Source: Garcia nutans (lineage: Eukaryota; Streptophyta; Magnoliopsida; Malpighiales; Euphorbiaceae). From it: DNA of 64,000 nt. Location of the stretch: positions 942,501 to 1,006,500 of the forward strand of contig CANTUV010000077.1 in NCBI GenBank assembly GCA_947685225.1. The letters run 5' to 3'. A model generated the notes under the pieces. The model did not search any database and was not told the origin of the DNA. It was given only the letters and a program-made list of their open reading frames with translations. Position numbers and translations under genes: made by a program. Below, one piece after another: positions 1-12,600 of the stretch (its first letter is position 1; each line of letters opens with the position of its first letter).

Positions 1-2139
1 AGGAAATTGATTTTTTTTTAATGCAAAATCAGTGAACATTCAGTTGGTGGCATTCCATTCAGACATGCATCAATTATGTTTACAAAAAAAAAAAGATAGA
101 GTTAAAAATACAGTAGCTTTTTTAATTTTTTTTTAATTAACACTAGCTTTTTTAATTGATATTAAAAGGATGTCTTTGCTTTTCTTCGAAATATATTTAT
201 TTTATTTTATTTTATAAAATAATTTTAGTTATTTAGATATAAATTTAAAATATATTATAATTGTAAATAGTAAAATTAAATAATAAATAAAATATATAAA
301 AAATAAGTATCAAGATCATATATAATTATAGTATTATATAAAGTGTAATTAATATCATAATAAATTGATAGATTAATTAATAAGTTATATGGTTATAACA
401 ATAGATGTTTTAATTTTATAATTAATAATATACTTGAAATATAAATAAACTTCGCATAATGAGTGTTATATTATAAGTTAGACTAATTAAATTAATTATA
501 GTTGCTATTTATAATTAATAATTATAGTAACACATAGATATAAATATTAATTATAATTTTAATATAAAATATAAATTCATATTCTTATATATAAATAAGT
601 GTATATAATAATATTTATATACCAATGACACCATTCAAAATTTATTTTCGGTGTTCACAATATTTATTTTTTATCTCTTAATTATTTTTTTATTTTGTCT
701 TATTAAATTATAGAAAATGTTATTTTTCTTCATAAAATTATATTATTTTTTTATAAAATTATTTCAATAACTTATAAAACAAAATCAATATTTAGTTGTC
801 AAAGAAGATAAATATTTTACTATTTTTTAAGTTTAATTTTTCCTTTAATAAATGAAAATTGATTTTTTTATTTTTTTAATTTTTTAAGACACACTAAGAT
901 TTTATTTAACTTATACAATAAAATACAAACACTTATAAAAAAATATTTTAAGTTAATAAAATTGCTAATATGGTAGCTCATAATATGGTTAAAACAACCG
1001 TTCCAAATGTAAATTTTTAATATTGAGATCTTACTTCTAATTGTATTGTAAGAGTTTTAAGTTATGATATTATATAATAAAAATATTATTGCATCAAAAA
1101 AGTTTAAGTTGATATTTCTTTTTTCTCTTTAATCTTTTTTTAAAATTATGAAAAATAAAAATTTCATATAATTTAATTATTAATTATTTATATATTTTTA
1201 TAAATTATAGAAATAAAAAAGAAACTAAGTTGGATTTGAATTTTTTCATATTACTTAATAGTATAAATATATTGTAAAAAAGCCTAATAATAGATACATA
1301 CAATATATTAATTTATTAATAGAGTATTCTAAAAATATTATTTAAAAAATAAATTTCAAGATTAATTAAATGAATAAAAAAATATAAATTATATTTATAA
1401 TTATAATAAAATATAATTTTATAAAAAATTTTGCTTTTTTCCATAAAATTCATTATAAAAATAATTAGTTATTAAAATTTTTATATAATTTACCATAATA
1501 AATATTAATCTAAAATTTATACCATATAAATTTAATTTTTCAAAATAAAAATAAAAATAAAATAAAAAATTTTATAATTTTATAATGAAGATATTAAAAT
1601 ATAGGTTATTTATTAAATATATTTTATTGAATTGAATAGATAATAGTATTAAATTGTACTAAAAAATTAAAAAATTTTGATAAAAAATTATTTAGGGGTA
1701 AAATAGGAAGATAAGGGAAAACTATTATTCACTAAAAAATTTTGATAAAAAAAATAAAAAACTAAAAAAAAAAGTGTAAAACTGCATACATGAATTAAAG
1801 AAATTTGAAGAATATTTAAAGGTGCAGCTACCATATTCAAAGCTTACAGATTTTTCAGTCTATTGTTGGGGTGTTTCTTTTCCGAGAGCTGCCAAAATTA
1901 ATTTGCAAATTTAATGGAATTCCACATGTTTATTTACATTTTTTTATGTTGCTTTGGGAACAGTATAAGAAAAATACAGTTTATCCACATACGATTCCAT
2001 GTGCAAAATAGCCAAACTTTCTAAGTAGAACAGTTTACTCACGTAAATTCTTTATATACAGATTTGATAATTTCGTAAGTATTTATCCACGGATAAATTA
2101 TAAATTACTTAAATTGTAACTCTAAGATATATGAAAATA
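1..2139. other. AT-rich intergenic DNA, no gene seen
   Basis: Extremely A/T-rich sequence with many homopolymer and TA-rich runs and no reading frame of substance on either strand. No RNA gene or recognisable element is visible. From about 2140 onward the sequence becomes similar to the 3' flanks of the other two RIP copies (near 22618-22697 and 27058-27137), so the duplicated RIP unit begins there. Confidence 0.7.
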
Positions 2140-2305
2140 TTTTAAATACTTATTTATTTCAAATTCTTATGCATACAAATGGATCCTTATGAAATACATT
2201 GATGAGAAAATATTGATGAAATTAAATAGCCAAAGAGTACTACTGGCCGGAAATCATTAGAATACAAGTACTGACATTATTGGACAACATTAATAACTGG
2301 CAACC

Positions 2306-2311
2306 TTTATT
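2306..2311 (-). promoter_or_regulatory. Putative poly(A) signal of RIP copy A
   Basis: AATAAA on the minus strand about 75 bases beyond the RIP stop codon. The surrounding sequence, including the GCTAGC repeats, is shared in inverted orientation with the 3' flank of RIP copy C, which has AATAAA at matching positions (27002-27007 and 27032-27037). Confidence 0.4.
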
Positions 2312-2384
2312 TAAACTGCTAGCTAGCTAGCCTGCAAGAGAAGGCAATAATCAGTGATCAAAGCGATGGCTTCAGCCACTTCAT

Positions 2385-3245
2385 TTACTTTGCATACTTC
2401 AAAATGCCCATATCTGGCTTTATTTGGCTAACCTTGGATATTGGATTCGGCTGATTATCTGAAGTTTTCAATTGAATTATTGTACCTGTAGGAAAGTTCC
2501 CATTCGCATCAGACTTTTGTATGGCAGTGGAGAGGGCACCCCAATTATTCTCACGGCTGGTAACATCATGAAGTGGTTTAAATCGTTGGTTAAAGTTAGT
2601 TATCACTTTTCGTTCAATATATGTGAATCGTGCAGCTTCTGCAACCATTTGGATAATAACTACTAGAGGAGTAGCTATTTTTTGTGGTTGGGTTTCTTTA
2701 TTAAGTGTATAAATGCCATCTGATATTGCTAGAATACCCAATTGGGTGCTGAGTCGATCTGCTCCATATCTCGCCAAATCATCATAGCCCCCACTGAATT
2801 TAAGCTTGGTTTGTTTTGTGTCTTTGAAAAGGTAAGTCATTGCATCAGCAGGAGCATCGCTAAAGAAATATGAATTAGCTCCTGCTTGATAAGCAACCAC
2901 ATATAAATTGATGACATACAGTCCAATTGTGACTTCTTTGGCTCCATTAGAGAGTTTCACAACAAGATATTGTTTAGCTCCAGTAGCTGTAGCACTTAAC
3001 ACTGGTATGCCGTGGCTAGTGCTACTACTTTTTACTGCATCTCTTATAGATTGCAGAAATGTTGAGTAGCTAGTTGCTGTGGCACCTTCAGTGGTGAAGC
3101 TAATTGTGTCTGCTGCAAGTGAGGAGTTATAAAGAAAATCATCATTTGCTGTGGCACCTTGAGTGGTAAAGCGAATTGCTGATCCAAATGTAATATTTAA
3201 GCAAAACCATGTTGCAAGTACCACAACCCACAGCAACTTATTCAT
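2385..3245 (-). CDS. Type 1 ribosome-inactivating protein (rRNA N-glycosylase), copy A
   Basis: Intact 286-residue frame. RIPs remove one adenine from the sarcin-ricin loop of large-subunit rRNA. Seen: a hydrophobic signal peptide (about residues 1-22), then one RIP domain. Expected active-site residues are present: Tyr115 in NLYVVAY, Tyr154 in SGGYDDL, Glu203 and Arg206 in EAARFTYIE, and Trp235 in ENNWG. The only cysteine is in the signal peptide and no lectin domain follows, so this is type 1 and cannot pair with a B chain by disulfide. A possible N-glycosylation site lies at Asn40. The mature N-terminus carries a near-repeat (residues 25-34 and 49-58) that copy C has only once. A TATA box lies at 3536-3545. 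Copy C (26081-26932) is an inverted paralogue with similar flanks. Family call is firm; activity and expression are not shown. Confidence 0.93.
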   Translation of the reverse strand: MNKLLWVVVLATWFCLNITFGSAIRFTTQGATANDDFLYNSSLAADTISFTTEGATATSYSTFLQSIRDAVKSSSTSHGIPVLSATATGAKQYLVVKLSNGAKEVTIGLYVINLYVVAYQAGANSYFFSDAPADAMTYLFKDTKQTKLKFSGGYDDLARYGADRLSTQLGILAISDGIYTLNKETQPQKIATPLVVIIQMVAEAARFTYIERKVITNFNQRFKPLHDVTSRENNWGALSTAIQKSDANGNFPTGTIIQLKTSDNQPNPISKVSQIKPDMGILKYAK

Positions 3246-3535
3246 ATTTGATGAATTAATTGCAGCTTTTCAAATTAATTTCACCTGTCAAAACGCATAT
3301 ATTAAGATTATTAATAAACTAATTAAAACTACTTTACTAATCATAAATCTATTTGAAAAACAGGTTCTGAATCAACAAAAGAAAAAAAAAAAAAACTTTG
3401 CTAAGACATTTGAAAAAAGTTTGGGCAAAACTTCACTGCTTAGAGATATTTGAAAAGAGAGTACTTACAAAATGAGTAAAAGAGAATTAATAATTAATTG
3501 AGAGAGAGATGGTTTTTAGCTTTGCATACCATCTG

Positions 3536-3545
3536 CTTTTATAGG
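3536..3545 (-). promoter_or_regulatory. TATA box of RIP copy A
   Basis: CCTATAAAAG on the minus strand, about 290 bases before the start codon. Copy C has the same core (CTATAAAAGCA) at 25981, and in both copies it is followed by a similar leader containing ACCATCTCTC, so promoter and leader were duplicated along with the gene. Confidence 0.6.
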
Positions 3546-3599
3546 AAAAACCAGTGACAAGGATTTAGACATATATAATAAAATCATTAATTTAGACAC

Positions 3600-4690
3600 A
3601 TGTATATATTAATTTAGACATGTTTAATTTTTAGGAAAATGTTTTGCATATTATATATATAATTTAAGATGAATTTCATAAAAAATAATAATTCCTATAT
3701 ATTCCTTCAAATGTCGTGTAAAAATATTATATAAAGATTAAAAAAATAATTAATAATTATAAATTTTATAAAAATTTTATTATAATTTATCTAAATATTT
3801 TTTTTCCTCTCTCACCCTATTTATTTTTTTAATAATTAATAAAAATAATATTAAAATTTTTAATTAAAATTTTATTAAATTTTTAAAAATAATATTTAAA
3901 ATAAAAAATTATATTTAAAATAAAATGCACGGAGTATATAAAATATCTTATTTTAATGTATTAATTTTAACGTGGACTTTACGTAAGTGGCATGTGGCAC
4001 GATAAGGATAATGAAAAGGACAAAACAATTAAATTGTACGTTGCGATAAGAACGAGGAAAAGGACAAACAAATTATGAAATTGTACGTTAAAATATAATT
4101 CAATTTGAATCTTAAATTATACCAAGAAATCAGAATTGATACTTATAACTTTTTTAAATAAAATTAATTTTTTTAATTTAGGCTAAATTAAAAAAAATTT
4201 ACAAAACCATTAAATTGAGTTAATAATAAAATTTAATTTAAAATTTAGTTAAATATTATAGTTTAAATTAAATTTAAAAAATTATAATTTATTAATATTA
4301 ATATAATATCTTTAAAAATTATAAATTTTTAATATTAATAATTCATAATATTCATAAATAAGTTTTATAATATTATAATTTACAATAATTTTAATAATTT
4401 ATAATTTTAATAAATAACCAAAAATTTAATAATTTATAATATTAAAAATTATTATAATCTGCCAATATTATAAATTATAATATTAAAAAAATTTTAATAT
4501 AAGGGCCAATAAAATTTTTGATATTAATAATTTTTAATATTAATAAATAATTTTTATATATCATTAATATTATAAATTAGTATTAAAAATAAAAATATAA
4601 AAATTACAAAAAAAATACAAAATACAAAAAAATATAATATTATTAATATTATAAATTAATATTAAAAAATATAAAATATAAAATTATATA
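3600..4690. other. AT-rich RIP upstream DNA
   Basis: The first part (about 3600-3700) resembles sequence upstream of copy C (about 25570-25650, inverted) and next to copy B (about 23100-23200). The rest is A/T-rich with no frame or element recognised. Confidence 0.5.
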
Positions 4691-4699
4691 TGAAAAAAC

Positions 4700-5250
4700 G
4701 AGAAAATCACACCAACGACACTACGACACGATCCCCTCGCCGGCGGCAATGAATAAATATATAGGGGTCAGAATGGAAGAGCTCCGCCCCCCTTCGTGGT
4801 TGCTGCTGCCTTGCTCCGCCTGTGAGAGAAGAAGAAACTGGCTCTCTGCTGCGATTGCGTGAGAGGTTAAAGACAACCTCTCATGTAAATTTACTGAAAT
4901 GCCCCTCGGGGCTTTAAATTTTTTTTTTAATTCTATCAAGTGAAACGGCGCCGTTTCACTTGAAAGGGTTTTTAAAAAAAAAAAAAAGCCAGCAGCAGCA
5001 GGCTGCTGGCTCGAGCGAGAGAGGCAGAGCAGTTTGAGAGTTGCAGACCAGAGAGCAGCAGAGAGCCAGAGACAGAGATTTGAGAGCAGACGCAGTGAAC
5101 GGACGTCGGACAGAGAGGAGAGGCGATGCCGACACTGCAACACCGTACCACCGCCCACCGGAGACGACGACGGAGACGACCAAGCCGGCAGCAATAGGTA
5201 ATTTTGCCCCCCTCAATTTTTCTCTTGATAATTTTGCCTCCTTAATAAAT
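4700..5250. other. GC-rich island with palindromes, nature unknown
   Basis: A 550-base GC-rich block in otherwise AT-rich DNA. It holds a perfect 28-base palindrome (4936-4963), a second hairpin at 4988-5010 (GCCAGCAG/CTGCTGGC), a purine-rich GAGAG/CAGAG stretch and a GGTAATTTTG splice-donor-like site near 5195. Frames on both strands (for example 4721-5194 minus) show no known domain. It resembles the U5/leader region of plant LTR elements, or the 5' leader of a lost gene. No paired LTR was found. Confidence 0.35.
4936..4963. repeat. Perfect 28-bp palindrome
   Basis: Both halves read TCAAGTGAAACGGC then its exact complement, centred on GGCGCC between 4949 and 4950. It lies directly before an A-rich run inside the GC-rich island. 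Confidence 0.9.
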
Positions 5251-8200
5251 CTCTGGTTTTATCACTGGTTACATTGAAGAGACTGATAGCCAAATTTCTA
5301 GCCTTAGTTAATAAAAAAAATTACAAATATTTTTTAAGTTCAAACACGATTCATATCCAAATTTATTGGTTGACAGTTGTTTTTTTTTTTTTATCATGAA
5401 TTTATTCGTGGATAGTTGTTGTGATTGTGAAGCTTTAAACTGGAGACGGTGGTTGCGTGACGGTGATGAAGTCTAGACTGATTTATGCATGAAAACTAAA
5501 ATTCTTTAAAAAAAAAAAACTTTATTTTTATATGTTATTTATTTTTAATAAAAAAATGCGAAACATGTTTTTTTAAATATTTTTAATACATGTTATCCCT
5601 TTCTTTTTTTTTTCCTTTTGCTTATTTTTTTAATATTATCTAACTAAAATTTGAATTTATAATCTTATAAATTTCAATTTAATTTTTTATTTTTTATTAA
5701 TTTCAAAAATAAAAATTATAAAATATATCAACTAATTTGAAAATTAATATATTTTTTCAATATAGAAATACTTCCTCTTAAAAAGTTTGGATCAAATATA
5801 AATAACTTCCTCTTAAAAAGTTTGGATCAAATATAAATAAAAATATATCGCATTTATTTATTATTATAAGAGTAACACTATTAAATATAAAATACTTAAT
5901 TTATTTAAATATCAATAGCTTTTTAAATTCATGAATATATGTTATTAAAAAAATAATCTTTTAAATGAATTTTCAATATAATTTCAACTAATCATATTAT
6001 TTAAAATAATTTTATATAAAAAAATATATTTGATTACTTATTCATATAATTTTATAAAAAATAATTTTCAATAAATAATGTATTTCACCAAAGAATTATA
6101 ATTAAATATTGAATTTATTTTATAATTTATTGAAATAAATTTAAAAAAAATTTCATTTTTTACATTTAAGTAAGATTTAAGATTTTGTTAGCTTTTAGTA
6201 CATTAAACATATATTATTATAAACGTTTTTATAATATATGAATATAAAAAATTTTAATATTATATTATATTATTTTTATGTATTAATTATATCAATATAA
6301 AATGTATTTATTCACTTAAAATAACATAAAATATTTTATTATCAACATTATTTTTATGTACTAATTATCAATAGCGTAGCAGGGGCCAATTTATTTAGCT
6401 TGTACATATACCAAAAGCGTTACCAAAAGAAATAGTGAATTTTTACTTAAACCATCTTTTTTTTTTCATTTTCCAATTTTATCCTCTTTTTTGTTTCTAT
6501 TTTGGCTTTTATTTTATTTTATTTTTTTATTTTACTTCATTATCTACTGCACACATACAATAAAAGACAAATACATAGTTATCCCTTTTTTTTATTTCCT
6601 TCTTTTTACCTTTTTTTTCTTTATATTCTTTTTGTATTTTTTCTTTTTATATTTTTTTACGTTTTTCACATTTTTATTGACTTTTTTATCTTTATTTTTA
6701 TTAATTTAAATAAAACAATCAAATAATTTAAATATAGTTTTTTATTTTTATTTTTATTATTAGTGAACATTATGAATCATAATTTTTAAAATGATATTTT
6801 TTAATTTTAAATTTTTTTAATTTTAATTTTTAAATTGATAATATAAATTTAATTATCTTTAAAATAACTTAAAATAATCATATTATTAATTATAATTGGA
6901 TATATAATTTTATATTATTTGATTTTATTTTTAATAAATTCTGTATCCATTTAAAAATATTTTTATCATACTAACTTAGTTTAAATTTCAATATATTTAT
7001 TTTTGTATTACTTTATTTTTTTCACATATTATTTTTAGGTAAATATATAATTTTTTCACTAAAAAATTAACATGTTTATTTCATTATGCCTTTTTTTATA
7101 TATATTAAAGTACTTTTATATAAAATTAATGTGATAGTAAATTTAATATATTTATATAATAAATTTTTAAATTTTAAATTGGTCAATATAGTAGCTAATT
7201 TTTAGTATATAAAACAAAGAATATATAAAAATATAAAAAAATAATAAATATATAGAAATATAATAGAAAAATCTACATCCAAATTAATAATTTTTAATCA
7301 AATAACTGAATGATGTATTAATTTATTATTTATTAGTAATATTTAATATTGTATTAGATGATGTTAATAATAAATTATCAATATATTTCTATTTTTATAT
7401 ACTATTAACCATTACATTTAATATTTATTTTTTGCTTTTCTTTTAAATTCTAATAAAGTTTTGAATTAAAATATTTATTATTTATAATTGTTAAAAATAT
7501 TTATTTTGTCTTATATTTAATTTTCGTAATTATTTATAAAATTAATTTTCTCACTTTGTTTAGTATATTAAATATATATCTTCCATTTAAATTTTAAATT
7601 GATATATATTTTAAATTTAAATTATAAAAAATATAAAAAAGTAAATATAAAATAAAAATAAAAATTATCATGTAAACAATTTACCTCTTCCAACATGGTG
7701 CGGGCGTTCAAGCTTGTTAAATTCAAAATTAACATTAAAAATAATAATGAATTTTCAACACATAACAAAAATTAAATTTGAAAAGATGATGATATGTTCT
7801 CATTAATATTAGGTATAATCTAATCCTAAAGTTATACTCAGTTTATTTCACTTCAAGTTTAATATAAAAATAAAACATATAGATCAAAATAATAATTATA
7901 AATTATATATTTTATATAAAAAATATAGTAAATTATCTAATTATATCATTTTTCAAATATTCTCTCTTTATTAATTAAGATCATAAAAATTTAATAGATA
8001 AGGGTAAAATTAAAATTTTTTAATTAATGCTATATTAAATTTATAAAAATAATATTTAAATAAAATAATTTTTTTTTAATACGATACTTAAAATGAAATG
8101 AATTAATATTAAAATTCGTGGATGGAGAAATGGGATTGGAATATTTTATGAAATCATGATTATACTTTTTCTTCTTTAGTAATAGGAAGTCTAAATGTAA

Positions 8201-8730
8201 TAATCCACTAGAGATCACATGAATATATTCATCTAATAATTGAAGATACATTCACACATGTTGACCAATAAAAGCAAAAAAGGAAGAGGAAATTAAAAGA
8301 TAAAGGCAGAAAAACACTTAGGGAACTCAAATAGATAATGGTATAGCTCAGTTAACAATGATTATACAATTTCAAAAAAGATAATTCGTTATTTAACTTA
8401 AAAAAAGATAGTTTAAAAGGTTACAAGTTGAATAATTTACACTAGTATGTTCAAAGAAATAAAACAAGAGAAATTGGACCAATTTGAAATAACAGAATTT
8501 TTTTAAAAAAAAAGTTTCAACAATGAAATGAGAATCATTGCCGATTTCTTTTATAGTTCAGTACCCAAATAGAACATTAGTCCTATAACGCAATAATATA
8601 TATATATATATATATGCTTTAAATAATAAGTTCATATTTGATTTCCTTTTCATGCTAAAAAAATTATAATTACTAATAAGAATCCTAATAAGAATTTTTT
8701 TTTATATCCTAATAAGAATTATTATTAAAG
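5251..8730. other. AT-rich intergenic DNA
   Basis: No supported gene. T-rich frames around 6491-6726 are low-complexity and not credible proteins. A 35-bp tandem duplication sits at 5770-5839 and a (TA)n run near 8596-8615. Confidence 0.6.
5770..5839. repeat. Perfect 35-bp tandem duplication
   Basis: Two adjacent identical 35-base units (5770-5804 and 5805-5839), each containing CTTCCTCTTAAAAAG followed by TTTGGATCAAATATAAATA. Confidence 0.9.
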
Positions 8731-9060
8731 GTGAAAAAATAATGAAATTCGCAAGAGGAAAAAAGAGAAGAAAAACAAGAAAAAAATTATTTAAATTTAT
8801 TATAATTTAATTTGATATGTAATTAGTATATGCCATAACGCATGATAAATATATTTTGAATATCAATTCAATTTCGTTAAATTAAGAGAAAAATACAATA
8901 AGACTAATATCCATTTGCTTGGTTATATAAGCTAAATAATAATTAAATGAAAAAATAATATCATATTACATTTTTTTATTAATCTTTCTTTTTAAAGAAG
9001 AGGGTTTTAAAATTAATGTTTTAAACACTAAAAAAAGTTTCAAATGGATCATGTAAATAC
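8727..9060. repeat. Duplicated segment of RIP unit A, shared with the 24-kb fold-back
   Basis: 8727-8880 resembles 24221-24400 in the same orientation (GCAAGAGG..AAAAGAGAAGAAAAA; ATGCCATA followed by CATTGAAAATATCAATTCAA-like text). 8945-9055, with GTTTTAAACACTAAAAAAAG, matches 24480-24600 in inverted orientation. This marks the far end of the duplicated RIP upstream region and suggests unit A runs from about 2140 to 9060. Confidence 0.6.
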
Positions 9061-9499
9061 CAATTGGCCTTTGTTTATTAGTAATAATTTTACAAGATAT
9101 ATAAGACACTTATATATATATATATATATATGAACGTTTGGAAATTATTGTCAAGAACAAGAAGTAATTTTTGGCTTACAAATAGAGAAAAACCTCAGAA
9201 AATATCATGTTGCAACCAAATCTTGACATTTAGAGGTTTTTCGTGTATACTTATCGGAAATTTCAATACGAGAGGCATGGACGGAGTAACCTGGGACTGG
9301 GAGGGGCCCTGCGCCATATATATAAATTTATATGTACACGCATATATATATATATATATATATATACATTTACATATATTATGAAATTTTAAAAGTGAAT
9401 TCCCATAAAATTAAAAAAAAATGAATTCCTCGTGTTGAATAAACTTTTTCCATGTAAATTTAATCTAAATTTAAAATACTAATCCAAAAATATTTACAT
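9061..9499. other. Intergenic DNA with TA microsatellites
   Basis: Contains (TA)n runs near 9112-9132 and 9341-9364. A frame at 9130-9384 has no recognisable domain and ends in repeat-encoded residues. No gene supported. Confidence 0.5.
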
Positions 9500-9890
9500 T
9501 GTTAGAAAAAATCTTATGTTTTTAAAATTTGCAAAATAAAGAATTAATATATGAACATAAAAAATTAAGAAGAATAATACGAGAAATAATCACACAAGAC
9601 ATAAAGATTTACATGGTTCGACAATTTGCCTATATCAACGAGAGATTTCTCACTTTATTTCTTAAGGAGAAAATATAACTGAGATTTTTTTTTTCTCACA
9701 ATTCAATCATATTATTTATTATCTAAGGTGTTCTACATATAGTATTAATTTTATCCTAGATATAACAGAAAATATTTTTCCTATTCTAATCCATTTTTCT
9801 TTTTTAGACTCTATTATAAAAATGATAAACATCATCTTTATTAGATCTCCTAATACAAAACTAATTTTAATTATGAGTCATTATTTAACA
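9500..9890 (-). repeat. 3' LTR of the Copia element
   Basis: On the plus strand it runs from TGTTAGAAAA to TTATTTAACA and aligns along its length with 13949-14341. It ends in the standard TG/CA. Confidence 0.85.
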
Positions 9891-9931
9891 ATCTCCACCT
9901 TGGCGAATAATCATCTCCTTAGAAAACTCGC

Positions 9932-11287
9932 TCAACCTTGACAATCTGTATCTATACTTAGAGTTCTAACATCTTCACAAATTCTCAGTTTGCGATTTGG
10001 AATAAGTCCAAACAATATTTGAACTTCTCCAAAAGTAATATTTTTGTCTACTGCATTTTTCTTTATGTGTACCTTCATCAACAGAATCTCACCTGAAGAA
10101 ATTAATTCTCTGATTTTGTGATATTTCATATCAATATGCTTTGTTCTAGCATGGTATATTTGATTCTTGGATAATTCTATGATACTTTGACTATTGTAGT
10201 ACATACCAAGAGACTATTGTTTGAAGCCTAATTCTGAAACAAGCCGTTTCAACCATAATGCTTCCTTAACTCCTTCTATTATTTCCATGTAATCTGCCTC
10301 TATGATAGATAAAGTAATCATACTTTGTAAGGTTGACCTCCAACTAATTAGATCATTTGCAAGTGTAAAAATGTAGCTTGTAGTAGACTTCCTATCATCC
10401 ACATCTCCAGCGTAGTCTGAATCAACATATCCAATAATGAAGACCAAATTATTTACTGGACCATAGCAAATTTCATAATCAAAGGTACTTCTCAAATATC
10501 AAAGAATCCATTTTATAGTCTGCCAGTGTTCCTTGCTTGGATTAGCCATAAATTTTTTAACCATACTAACTTTATGTGCTAAGTCTGATCTTGTACACAC
10601 CATTATATACATCAAACTCCCTACTGCACTAGCATACAAAACATTTATCATGTATTGCAGTTCTTCTTCTATTCTAGGACATTGATGGCTAGACAATTTG
10701 AAGTGATTAGCCAGAGGAATAGTAGCTGATTTTTCCTTGTCCATATTGAATCTCTCTAATACTCTTTCAATGTAATTCTTTTGTGAGAGCCATAGATTCT
10801 TGTTTTTCCTATCCCTGTTGATCTCCATGCCAAGAATTTTCTTCGCAACACCTAAGTCCTTCATATCAAACTCTTAACTTAAAAATGATTTAAGGTCACA
10901 CATATCTTTCATGTCTCTTACAGCAATTAATATATCATCAACATAAATCAACAAGTAGATGAAGGATCTTTTCTTTAAAGACTTAAGATATAGACAACAA
11001 TCATACTCATAACAGATAAAGTTAATACTTATCATATGAGCATTGAACCACTTATACCATTGCTTTGGGGATTGCTTCAACTCATAAAGAGATTTCTTGA
11101 GCTTGCATACTAGATGCTCATTACCTTGTTCCTCAAATCCTTCTATTTGTTCCATGTAAATATGCTCCTCCAATTCATCATGAAAGAAAGCTATTTTGAC
11201 ATATAATTGCTCTAACTCTAAGTTTAACTGAGTTGTTAATGCAAATAATATTCTGATAGTTGTACGTCTAACTAAAGAAGAGAACAC
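9932..11287 (-). pseudogene. Copia reverse transcriptase and RNase H, broken
   Basis: Read right to left. 10874-11287 carries the start of the reverse transcriptase, with the catalytic YVDDILIA motif. 10499-10864 continues it with KDLGVAKKILGMEI. 10214-10495 is RNase H, with GYVDSDYAGDVDDRKST. 9932-10204 is the RNase H tail, where a KHIDMKYHKIRE stretch is recognisable. Stops or frameshifts separate the pieces, so no functional enzyme is expected. These motifs are what identify the element as Copia. Confidence 0.88.
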
Positions 11288-12600
11288 TTTATTATAGTCA
11301 ATCTCCTTCTTCTGTGAGTATCCCTTTGTAACTAACCATACCTTGTATCTTACACCTTTTTTCTCTGAAGCTCTTTCCTTCTTTCTATAGACCTACTTGT
11401 ATCCAACTATCTTCTTCTCCTTATGAAGTTTTGCTAACTCCCAAGTTTGATTCTTGTGCACTACAATTTCTAACCATCTTTCCATTTCTGAAACTGACAC
11501 TGCTTATTGAAAAGAACTTTGTTCTCTTTCACTTGTTAGTAAAACAAAGGAAGTTGAATCATCATCTTCAAGATATCTAGCTGGAGGTCTAATTATGTGT
11601 TTAGGTCTATCTATGACAATATTGTGCTCATATTAATGATGTTTCACTTCTGTACTCTCTGAATCATCATTCTTACTTTCAAATTTAACTAATGGTTGAA
11701 CTGATTTTGAAGGACTATCTAACCCAAGCTCCACATCTACCTTGAATATTGATACTATAGCTTATTGAGATGATTTCTAATTGTTTACTATAGCTCATTC
11801 ATCAAAGACTACATCTCTACTGACTATCACCTTCTTCGCTTTAGAATCCCAAAGTCTATATCCTTTTACCCATTTTTCATATCCGACAAAGATGTATTTT
11901 CTTGAATTTGAATCTAGTTTTTATCTTTCTTCACTGGGGATTAATGCGTAGGATGGACATCCAAATACTTTGAGTATATAGTAGTTAACTTCTTTACCTA
12001 TCCAAGCTTGTTGTGCAGACTTTCCCTCTAACCTACTTGAAGATGACCTACTTATGATGAAACAAGTAGCATTCACTACTTCTACCCAAAACTGTTTAGA
12101 TAACCATGCTTGTAATCTCATTGCTCTAGCTCTTTCTAGTAATATTTTGTTCATCCTTTCTGTTATCTCATTCTGCTAAGGTGTCTTAGAAATTGTGAAG
12201 TGTCACTCAATCCGTTCTTCCTTGCTGAAATCTATGAAGTCCTTAGATGTGTACTCATACCTATTGTCAGGCCTTAAACACTTCACGCTTTTTTATGTCT
12301 GTTTCTCAACATTGGCTTTTCACTCCTTGAACCTTCAGAATACTTCACCTTTCTCCTTTATAAAATATATCCAAAATTTTTTGAAGAAGTTATCAATGAA
12401 TGTTATAAAATACATGGCTCCTCCTTTTGTTGTAACTTATGCTGGATCTCAAATATCTTAGTGAACATACTCTAATACTTGATTTCTTTTCTGTGAGTAA
12501 GGCTTAAATTGAACCCTATTTTGTTTCCTATAGATAAAAAACTCATTAAATCCAACTTCACATCTTGTTATCCCATTCAATAGTTTTTTTTTATGAAGTT
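11288..12600 (-). pseudogene. Copia integrase and linker, broken
   Basis: 11921-12154 reads as the C-terminal half of a Copia integrase: MNKILLERARAM, then QFWVEVVNATCFI and LKVFGCPSYALIPSEER, all typical. The 11288-11920 linker towards the reverse transcriptase and the 12155-12600 integrase core are visible only as short pieces between stops. Confidence 0.75.

Noticed and set aside
2385..3245. Type 2 (lectin-bearing) RIP
   Set aside because: No B-chain lectin sequence follows either RIP gene and the mature parts have no cysteine.
4721..5194. 157-codon minus-strand frame in the GC-rich island
   Set aside because: It includes translated homopolymer (poly-Phe/Lys) and palindromes, no known domain, and competing frames on both strands.
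6491..6726. Overlapping hydrophobic Phe/Leu-rich frames on the plus strand
   Set aside because: They are translations of T-rich low-complexity DNA in two frames, with no domain or gene signals.
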